Of a stretch of 64,000 nt of DNA, positions 28,157 to 36,400 are shown piece by piece. Below the pieces are notes generated by a model. That model ran no database searches. It had not been told where the DNA came from and saw only the letters and a list, made by a program, of their open reading frames with translations. The DNA lies in assembly GCA_049487715.1 (NCBI GenBank), contig CP150587.1:124001-188000 (forward strand). Direction: 5' to 3'. Position numbers and translations under genes: made by a program. How positions within the stretch are numbered: position 1 is the first letter of the stretch; every line of letters starts with the position of its first letter. This stretch comes from Pycnococcus provasolii (lineage: Eukaryota > Chlorophyta > Pseudoscourfieldiophyceae > Pseudoscourfieldiales).

Positions 28157-28951
28157 TTATGAGTTTGCTTTCAGCGCCGCGTACTCGCCGTACGTCAGGC
28201 TGCACAGGCTGCTCTGATAGCGCGTCACGCGTACGCTCTTTCTCAGCGCGTCGTCGACGCGCATACGATATCCAGCCTTAAGCACCAAGCTGTCAATCGT
28301 CTGGCGGTGTGTCCACCCTTGCCTGCTCGCAATCTCCGGCAAGTACGTCGCGCTGTACATGGGTCTTCCGTCGCCTCGCCTCCCGTGCCTTCCGAGTCCG
28401 TCGCCCACAAACTCGATGATGATGCCGTGCGTTCCAATCGTCCAGTCGTCGTACGTGTCTGCGACTTCGAAGTTCGTCAGGAGGGAGACTGTGCACTCGA
28501 GTTGTTCCATTTCGTCAACGCTGATCGGTGCGAATCGGCTGTCTCGGAAAGCGCTGTTGAGCGTGTAGTCCCTCAGAGCTGTGTGTAAGTTTCTCGGCTC
28601 GAGCGTTCCTATGCACCCCCTGAGGTCTAGGCCGGGTAAATGCTGTGTGCGAGAAACAACGTGATGATGATGTGCAACACTTCCGTTTCCAACAAGCTGC
28701 CGTCCATTCCCGTTGGAATTAGAAGTACTCTTCTTATCATCATCATAAGCACGCACAGCCGGTCCTTTCATCCACGTCACAAACAGCGGACAGGACACGT
28801 CGTCGAACATCGCTGTCGGAACAGTAGTCGGAGCACCACCCCCTTGTGATTCTGATTCTGATTCTGATTCTGAGAGGTGCTTTATTAAAACATCCCAGCA
28901 AAACAGCACGTGCGTGAACGATGCGGAAACATCGAGTCCTGAGGAAGACAT
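28157..28951 (-). CDS. AMMECR1: AMMECR1-family protein
   Basis: The family signature LRGCIGTLEP is intact at about residue 111 and is followed by LHTALRDYTLNSAFRDSRF, a conserved domain found in all kingdoms. The C-terminal half retains YLPEIASRQGWT. The 264-residue length is usual for eukaryotic members, with a Ser/Asp/Asn-rich N-terminal region that includes a Ser-Glu repeat. Biochemical function is not established for the family. The ATG at 28951 gives MSSSGLDVSASFTHVLFCW, a normal eukaryotic start, and there is no intron. Confidence 0.93.
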   Translation of the reverse strand: MSSSGLDVSASFTHVLFCWDVLIKHLSESESESESQGGGAPTTVPTAMFDDVSCPLFVTWMKGPAVRAYDDDKKSTSNSNGNGRQLVGNGSVAHHHHVVSRTQHLPGLDLRGCIGTLEPRNLHTALRDYTLNSAFRDSRFAPISVDEMEQLECTVSLLTNFEVADTYDDWTIGTHGIIIEFVGDGLGRHGRRGDGRPMYSATYLPEIASRQGWTHRQTIDSLVLKAGYRMRVDDALRKSVRVTRYQSSLCSLTYGEYAALKANS

Positions 28952-29227
28952 TTAAATAAATTTAGAATTTCAATGATGCGAATAATCCAAAAAACGAATA
29001 ATTCTAAATTTCAAGGGGCCCCCGGGGGAGACTCTCACGCGGCACCTCCCCTTTTTTCTCCCCCTCGTGCCTGCCTGTTGGGGATGTTGGCCTGGCCGCG
29101 TTCCCAGGGAGGCGTTGTTACAGGTGGACTACGATAGGACGAGCCCTGGCACGTTCCCGCCCGCGGCTCCTCACTCACTGCAGTCGGACTCTCAAGTCTC
29201 CAGGGGGGTCTTCTTTGAACAGGTCCT

Positions 29228-29268
29228 CACGTGACGTGTCACGTGACGCCCGTGACGTGACGTGACGG
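29228..29268 (-). promoter_or_regulatory. ACGTGAC/G-box cluster upstream of AMMECR1
   Basis: Five overlapping or adjacent ACGTGAC-type words in about 40 bases, including two perfect CACGTG G-boxes (29228-29233 and 29240-29245) and TGACGT cores. Such words bind bZIP or bHLH factors in plants. It lies about 280 bases upstream of the AMMECR1 ATG. Confidence 0.4.
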
Positions 29269-29484
29269 TCTGACGGCTCGCACTTACTAGTAGACTAGTG
29301 AGTGTGGAACGGGACCCGTGCAGGCAGACGGTGTAGTAGATAGTAGTAGCGCGTGAAGCGAATGAATTCATCATACGCCGCGTGGAAATCGGCACGTCAG
29401 GCAGTTGCAGCGCAATCTTCGAGCTTATCTCATCTACCTCAAACGTGCAACCGCCGACGCCAATTCACGCGGGCGCCTCCTCCT

Positions 29485-29723
29485 TGATGAACACTGATTG
29501 GGGGTTTGTTGTCTGGTGAAACCCCCACTGGAGATTTGTTTTGTGGGTTTGATTTTGGAAAGACCGTCTTGGCGGAGATATTGACCTGCAGAGCAATCGC
29601 CGCAAGTCACGAGACCTTGCGACGATTGAGGAGGAGTGATGAACACTGATTGGGGGTTTGTTGTCTGGTGAAACCCCCACTGGAGATTTGTTTTGTGGGT
29701 TTGATTTTGGAAAGACCGTCTTG
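29485..29723. repeat. 87-bp direct repeat, two copies 152 bp apart
   Basis: 29485-29571 and 29637-29723 appear identical over 87 bases, starting TGATGAACACTGATTGGGGG and ending AAGACCGTCTTG. Each copy contains an internal GGTGAAACCCCCACTGG section with small inverted symmetry (GGGGGTTT against AAACCCCC). The intervening 65 bases are unique. Confidence 0.9.
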
Positions 29724-30543
29724 ACTTTTTCAGGACGTAGTGTGTTTATTGTGTGGGAATGACAGCCCACTATAAACACCCCCTTTGGAATAAACAACTC
29801 AAGACGGTTTCCATCGATGTAAAGATAGCGATCGTGTGATCACGATCGCCTGACGCGCTTCGCTGGCGGCGCGCTGGCGGCGCGCTGGCGGCGCGCTCTT
29901 TCTTTTCTTTACATTGTAACTCATTCTTGACTTACTTACTTTCATACGACCAACAACAATGGCGTCTGAGGGTGACACCGGTCCCGGGGGGACACTACGA
30001 GAACAACAACTACACACACCACTACCACCACCTCCAGGCAGTGGCGCGTTCCTTCACTCCTCCGCCGCAACAAAACGCCGACGCCCGACGCGGCGCGTAT
30101 TTTTTTACACAGTACTCACTCGACGAAAGTATGTATTCACGTGTGTACCCGCGTCCGTCGCGTACCACTCACTTCCTTTGAAATTCCGAATTCGTCGAGG
30201 CAATGAGTATTGAGTGGGCGCGGGAAATCGCACAGTTCGCACTCACGCGTGCGTTCGACTGAGCTCGCGTGCGTCCTCGTCATGCGTGCGTCCTCCTCCG
30301 TCGGCGGCAGGTGCTTCCAAGTTCCAACAACCGAACCCACCGAGTGAGTGCCGGAGGGAGCACTTGCAAGCGGGACCGCACATGACACACTGGTCACCTG
30401 TACACAGCGAAGAGGCCAGAACTCAGAAGAAGAAGAGCCTGGTCGTGGATGGATTGTTAGGGATAGGGGTTATTAGGAATAGGGGTTACGCCCCCCCGGT
30501 AACTCTCGAGTGGAGTTTGGTTCTGGATCCCACTCTTCCTAAG

Positions 30544-31026
30544 ATGTCCGCGTTCGGCCCCCTCGGCGGCGGCGGCAATGGCGGCAATGGTGCCGGTATC
30601 ACGGATGCGCAGCGCTTGAAGGCTCTGGAGATGGCACGCAACGAGATGGAGTACAGAGTTGACCTGTTCAATCGACTCGCGCAAACTTGCTTCGAGAAGT
30701 GTAGCGAGAAAAGGTAGGATGAGAAGTTTTGGTGGTGTGCTCGGTGTTTGTGTGTGTGTGTGTGTGTGTGTGCGTGTGTGGTTTGGTGTGCTCTTAAGAT
30801 TATGTTGTTTTTTGCTTCTTCTTGTGCTTTCCACTAACTCTATGTACCCGGGTCCACTGGGCCACACTCGTGGGTGAACAATCGATTGCGCAGGTACAAG
30901 GAGGCGGACCTGAACGTTGGAGAGACGTCGTGCGTCGACAGGTGCTCGTCAAAGTACTGGCAGGTGGTGGGAATGGTCGGGCAGATGCTCGGCGCCGCTG
31001 GCGCGAACGGAAACGTGCAGCAGTAG
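30544..31026 (+). CDS. TIM10: Mitochondrial intermembrane-space chaperone TIM10 (two exons)
   Basis: Exon 1 is 30544-30713 and exon 2 is 30894-31026, joined within an Arg codon; the intron has a GTAGGA donor and a TTGCGCAG acceptor. The 100-residue product carries the small-Tim twin CX3C motif as CFEKC and CVDRC, with RYKEADLNVGETSC between, which is the TIM10 type rather than TIM8, 9 or 13. TIM9-TIM10 hexamers ferry hydrophobic carrier precursors across the intermembrane space. The N-terminus has a Gly-rich segment. The gene is convergent with TMA7, with 119 bases between stops. The intron holds a GT microsatellite (30749-30780). Confidence 0.93.
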
Positions 31027-31099
31027 CTTGCATAACTAGTCGTAAGATTTAGTATAGTAATGAATACGATATCAAAATCCGCTTTTTCATACGGTTTTT

Positions 31100-31104
31100 T
31101 TACA
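31100..31104 (-). terminator. TGTAA poly(A) signal for TMA7
   Basis: TGTAA on the minus strand, about 41 bases after the TMA7 stop. Confidence 0.4.
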
Positions 31105-31145
31105 TCACAGTGTATGCGGGACGTCGATCCGTTCCGTTCCCGTAC

Positions 31146-31658
31146 TTATTTTTTCCCAGACTTCTTCAAACCCGCACCAAGTCCGCCGTTCTTCGCCTTT
31201 TCTTGCTGTGAGTGTGCGGTATTACATATGTGAGTGTACGGCATATTATGTGTGCGTGTCAGTTTGTCATTCATACAAGTACCACTCCTGAAGACAAAAA
31301 TAACAAACAAAACACACACAACAACACACGAGCCGATCAAATGACGCGGATGAGTCATAAACATTCACCCCAAACAAACGTCACCCCTAACCCAACCAAA
31401 CAAAGTGACACACCACACCACACCACACCACACCAAACCACACCACACCACACCACACCACACCAAACCAACAGCAGACGACCAAAATCAAACTTCAAGA
31501 TAACATACCATGGCTTTGAGCGCTGCTGCGTCAGCTTTCTGCTTCGCCTTGAACGCGTTATCTTCGTCGAAGTCGTCGCCGCCGCCTTTGCCCTTGCCCT
31601 TGCCCTTCTTGTCCACGACGGAACGCTGCGCCTTGTTCGTCGCGCCGCCGAGAGGCAT
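31146..31658 (-). CDS. TMA7: Translation machinery-associated protein 7, TMA7 (two exons)
   Basis: Exon 1 is 31658-31509 and exon 2 is 31205-31146, with a phase-0 intron (GTATGT donor, CACTCACAG acceptor) of 303 bases. The spliced product is 69 residues. It has a Lys/Gly-rich start, the central DFDEDNAFKAKQK that matches the family's DEEDKAFKQKQK, and the C-terminal GLGAGLKKSGKK that matches the invariant GGIKKSGKK end. TMA7 is a small basic ribosome-associated protein of all eukaryotes. The minus-strand upstream region has four AACCCTA telo-box motifs, typical of plant translation genes. Confidence 0.9.
31409..31475. repeat. ACACC microsatellite in the TMA7 intron
   Basis: A run of ACACC/CACAC units with occasional CAAAC variants, entirely inside the intron. 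Confidence 0.85.
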
Positions 31659-31837
31659 GATTGCGCCGAAGAGTGAAAAATGGATTGGGGGTTAGTTCAT
31701 CACCTCCAGGGTCCCGGGAAAAAGGCAAAAAGAAACCCCGGGGATTCCATGAAATTCGGGACCCCGTTACGTTAGGATTCCTCGAGGAGTCCGTCCCGAG
31801 ATAGATCGACGAAGCCTTGCAGCCTAAAGAGACAGCT

Positions 31838-31887
31838 TAGGGTTCGCAACGCAACTAGGGTTGCTGTCTAGGGTTATGGATAGGGTT
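31838..31887 (-). promoter_or_regulatory. Four telo-box motifs upstream of TMA7
   Basis: AACCCTA on the minus strand (TAGGGTT on plus) at 31838, 31856, 31869 and 31881, lying 180-230 bases before the TMA7 ATG. In plants the telo-box marks promoters of translation genes. Confidence 0.5.
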
Positions 31888-32049
31888 GCTGCAACAAGTA
31901 TGTAAATAGTTTTAGATTAAAAATATATTCCACCTTAAGGTAGAAACAAACAAGTACAGTAGGTTCCACGGATCCGTCTTGTCTTTCGTGTTGTTATTGA
32001 TACACGACGTACATTTTATTACGATAGAGGAACCTGATTTTTTGTTAGT

Positions 32050-32141
32050 CTATGGATGACTGTTCATCATCATGTCGCTGACGCGCACATCCAACGCCTC
32101 CTGGCGACGCGCAATCTGACTCAACAGTTGGTCCAAATAGT
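32050..32141 (-). CDS. Orphan exon-like frame, amphipathic helix
   Basis: After a good acceptor (TTTCACCAG) the minus strand reads YLDQLLSQIARRQEALDVRV, then SDMMMNSHP and a stop. This is a clear amphipathic helix and looks like the last exon of a small protein. A Thr/Asp/Arg-rich frame at 32215-32290 (TDDARSVVNDDVTD) might be an earlier exon but the splice phase does not fit. Family not recognised. Confidence 0.3.
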
Positions 32142-32613
32142 CTGGTGAAACGGATTATTTGGGGGTTACATGGGGGAAACGGGAAGAAGGGGTTTGCCGG
32201 TCTTCTGAAAAAAAACAATTTCCTCAGCGACCTGTCCGTGACGTCGTCGTTCACCACGGATCTCGCGTCGTCCGTCGTCGACGCCAAGAATGAAGGCCAA
32301 TAGGAGTCGTTCTGTCTCCCGGGCCCTTTCCCCTGGGCGGGTTTCGGAGGCCTGCTCCGTTCGAATCCCCGCCCGTTTGTTTGGCGGGAACGTTGTCCGT
32401 TGGAGAAAGTCACTCCTCCCTTCCCTTTCTTGGGTCTCGAGTCTTCCTCCGCTCGCTCCTGGACTAGGGGGATAAAGCTTCAGAATTGAGGCCTAAGGCA
32501 GGACCTTATAGGGTCCCATTTCCAGTCCCGAAAAACTTTTTGGGGCCGTTCTATGGGAAGTTTTGTGGGATGGGGCCACCTTAGTTAGGGAACCATAAAA
32601 CGGCCCCAAATTG

Positions 32614-32677
32614 GTTTTCGTTTTGTGGGAGCTCCCACAAAACGAAAACAATCCCACAAAACTCGCGAGTTTTGTGG
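32614..32677. repeat. Two adjacent perfect palindromes
   Basis: 32614-32649 is a 36-bp perfect palindrome with no loop (GTTTTCGTTTTGTGGGAG and its complement). 32654-32677 is a 24-bp perfect palindrome (CCACAAAACTCG and its complement). They share the core CCCACAAAAC, which recurs near 32695. Confidence 0.9.
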
Positions 32678-33166
32678 AAGTGGGAAAAGGTCTCCCACAA
32701 AACTCCCCCGGTACAGTTGGTATAGTTCAGAGAAGGATCCCAAATACAGGTCCGTTTCCAACGCACTATTCCAACCGGCTATTCCAACGCAACGGGTCTT
32801 CACAGGTCGGGGGAACAACAGTCAACACACAGCTGTTTTCGAACCTTTACTTGACAGATGTTGCCGCCCCATGTCTTGGCGCACGTTGTCCGCGCCGGGA
32901 GCTGCAGCAGTGGGAACAAGTCCCTATAAGGTTCAGCCTAACGTCCTGAATTCTGCACCATTAAATGAGACTAGATGGGTTGCCAAGAAAGGGTAAAACC
33001 GGTTACACAAATGTTTGCCCGGACCTTGGCCACCAGTCTCCAGCGTTAGACTATGATCTCTTGTGTAGCTGAAAGTACACATCAACGGCTTTCATTTGCA
33101 GTACGCGCCGCTATGTTTGCACCTAATCTAAGGGTGTAGTAGATAGTCTAGTGGGTCAAAAATTCT

Positions 33167-33210
33167 GTAGTAGTTCTACTAATTAGGGACCTAATTAGTA
33201 GTTCTACTAC
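33167..33210. repeat. Imperfect 21-bp inverted repeat
   Basis: Arms 33167-33187 and 33190-33210 pair with two mismatches around a two-base centre (GTAGTAGTTCTACTAATTAGG). Confidence 0.75.
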
Positions 33211-33401
33211 GGCCGTGTAAAAGGGGCCACAATATCCCAGGTCGAGAGGCATTGGCTGTTATAAACCTAACCAACTAGCTTTGGGACGGGTGCCCTAACC
33301 TTTGGGCAGTCACACGACTTCGGGCAGTCAATCGACTTTGTCCCGACCTAAACTCAGGACGTGAGTTAAGGTAAAAAATCTGTTCTCGTTACTTTACTTA
33401 C

Positions 33402-36400
33402 TTACTTCGACGCGCACGCACTAGCGGAGCTGCCGCTGCCTGGAGAGGATAACAGCGTTTCCCTGATGGCTGTCACATTTGCACGGCCTGCAACACGAGC
33501 TGCGTCATTAACTAGTTCATCAGCTGATTTTCCAAGGTATTTATTAAGATGGATCACTTCACCAACTGCAAAGGCAAGAGATGAGTCTGAGGGTGAGAAC
33601 GACACGCCATATATGCTCTCACGAACTGAAATCACCATGCTGCTCCATTCAGGAACCATAAGATCATCGCCACAAATTGTCAAACTCTTAAGCCATACGC
33701 GAACCGTATTGTCCTTGCTCGCGGATGCGAGACGCGTACCGTCCGGACTCCATGCCACAGAGTTGAGAGTAGAGGTATGTCCTTCCAGCACGCGCTCCGT
33801 CTCGCCCGTCGATGACGACCATATGCGTACCGTACTGTCCGAGCTCGCGGATGCGAGCCGCGTACCGTCCGGACTCCATGACACGGAGTTGACAATATTG
33901 GCGTGTCCTTCCAGCACGCGCTCCGTCTCGCCCGTCGACGACGACCATATGCGAACCATATTATCCCTGCTCGCGGATGCGAGACGCGTACCGTCCGGAC
34001 TCCAGGACACGGAGTTGACAGTAGAGGTATGTCCTTCCAGCACGCGCTCCGTCTCGCCCGTCGACGACGACCATATGCGAACCGTACCGTCCCAGCTCGC
34101 GGATGCGAGACGCGTACCGTCCGGACTCCAGGACACGGAGTAGACAGTATAGGTGTGTCCTGCCAGCACGCGCTCCGTCTCGCCCGTCGATGATGACCAT
34201 ATACGAACCGTCTTGTCATCGCTCGCGGATGCGAGACGCATACCGTCCGGACTCCATGCCGCGGAGTTGACATCAGAGGTGTGTCCTACCAGCACGCGCT
34301 CCGTCTCGCCCGTCGATGACGACCATATGCAAACCGTCTTGTCATTGCTCGCGGATGCGAGACGCGTACCGTCCGGACTCCATGCCACGGAGTTGACAGC
34401 AGAGGTGTGACCTTGCTTCAGCACGCGCTCCGTCTCGCCCGTCGATGACGACCATATGCGTACCGTACTGTCCGAGCTCGCGGATGCGAGCCGCGTACCG
34501 TCCGGACTCCATGACACGGAGTAGACAATATTGGCGTGTCCTTCCAGCACGCGCTCCGTCTCGCCCGTCGATGACGACCATATGCGAACCATATTGTCAC
34601 AGCCCGCAGATGCGAGACGCGTACCGTCCGGACTCCATGATACGAGGTTGACCCTCTCGATGTGTCCTTGCAGCACGCGCTCCGTCTCGCCCGTGGATGA
34701 CGACCATATGCGAACCGTACCGTCCCAGCTCGCGGATGCGAGACGCATACCGTCCGGACTCCATGCCACGGAGTTGATATCAGAGGTGTGTCCTTCCAGC
34801 ACGCGCTCCGTCTCGCCCGTCGATGACGACCATATGCGAACCATATTGTCATTGCTCGCGGATGCGAGACGCGTACCGTCCGGACTCCAGGACACGGAGT
34901 AGACAGCAGAGGTGTGTCCTGCCAGCACGCGCTCCGTCTCGCCCGTCGATGACGACCATATGCGAACCATATTGTCATTGCTCGCGGATGCGAGACGCGT
35001 TCCGTCCGGACTCCATGATACGAGGTTGACCCTCTCGATGTGTCCTTCCAGCACGCGCTCCGTCTTGCCCGTCGATGACGACCATATGCGAACCGTATTG
35101 TCCTTGCTCGCGGATGCGAGACGCGTTCCGTCCGGACTCCAGGACACGGAGTAGACATCAGAGGTGTGTCCTTCCAGCACGCGCTCCATCTCGCCCGTCG
35201 ATGATGACCATATACGAACCGTCTTGTCATCGCTCGCGGATGCGAGACGCATACCGTCCGGACTCCATGCCGCGGAGTTGACATCAGAGGTGTGTCCTAC
35301 CAGCACGCGCTCCGTCTCGCCCGTCGATGACGACCATATGCAAACCGTCTTGTCATTGCTCGCGGATGCGAGACGCGTACCGTCCGGACTCCATGCCACG
35401 GAGTTGACAGCAGAGGTGTGACCTTGCTTCAGCACGCGCTCCGTCTCGCCCGTCGATGACGACCATATGCGTACCGTACTGTCCGAGCTCGCGGATGCGA
35501 GCCGCGTACCGTCCGGACTCCATGACACGGAGTAGACAATATTGGCGTGTCCTTCCAGCACGCGCTCCGTCTCGCCCGTCGATGACGACCATATGCGAAC
35601 CGTATTGTCACAGCCCGCAGATGCGAGACGCGTACCGTCCGGACTCCATGATACGAGGTTGACCCTCTCGATGTGTCCTTGCAGCACGCGCTCCGTCTCG
35701 CCCGTGGATGACGACCATATGCGAACCGTACCGTCCCAGCTCGCGGATGCGAGACGCGTACCGTCCGGACTCCATGCCACGGAGTTGACATCAGAGGTGT
35801 GTCCTTCCAGCACGCGCTCCGTCTCGCCCGTCGATGACGACCATATGCGAACCGTCTTGTCATCGCTCGCGGATGCGAGACGCGTACCGTCCGGACTCCA
35901 GGACACGGAGTAGACAGCAGAGGTGTGTCCTGCCAGCACGCGCTCCGTCTCGCCCGTCGATGACGACCATATGCGAACCATATTGTCATTGCTCGCGGAT
36001 GCGAGACGCGTTCCGTCCGGACTCCATGATACGAGGTTGACCCTCTCGATGTGTCCTTCCAGCACGCGCTCCGTCTTGCCCGTCGATGACGACCATATGC
36101 GAACCGTATTGTCCTTGCTCGCGGATGCGAGACGCGTTCCGTCCGGACTCCAGGACACGGAGTAGACATCAGAGGTGTGTCCTTCCAGCACGCGCTCCAT
36201 CTCGCCCGTCGATGATGACCATATGCGAACCGTCTTGTCATCGCTCGCAAAAGCGAGACGCGTACCGTCCGGACTCCAGGACACGGAGTAGACAGCAGAG
36301 GTATGTCCTTCCAGCACACGCTCCGTCGTCTCGCCCGTCGATGACGACCATATGCGAACCGTACCGTCCCAGCTCGCGGATGCGAGACGCGTTCCGTCCG

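Larger units (their letters stand above)
28952..30543. other. Long intergenic region between AMMECR1 and TIM10
   Basis: No gene is supported. It holds a 12-bp inverted repeat (28958-28969 and 29000-29011) beside the AMMECR1 start, a cluster of ACGTGAC motifs (29228-29268), an 87-bp direct repeat in two copies, a 9-bp palindrome with four-base loop at 29828-29849, and three copies of GCTGGCGGCGC at 29862-29898. Confidence 0.6.
31659..33401. other. Intergenic region rich in palindromes
   Basis: It holds the TMA7 promoter motifs (31838-31887), one orphan exon-like frame (32050-32141, minus), two adjacent perfect palindromes (32614-32649, 32654-32677), many scattered copies of CCCACAAAAC, and an imperfect inverted repeat at 33167-33210. 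No complete gene is supported. Confidence 0.5.
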
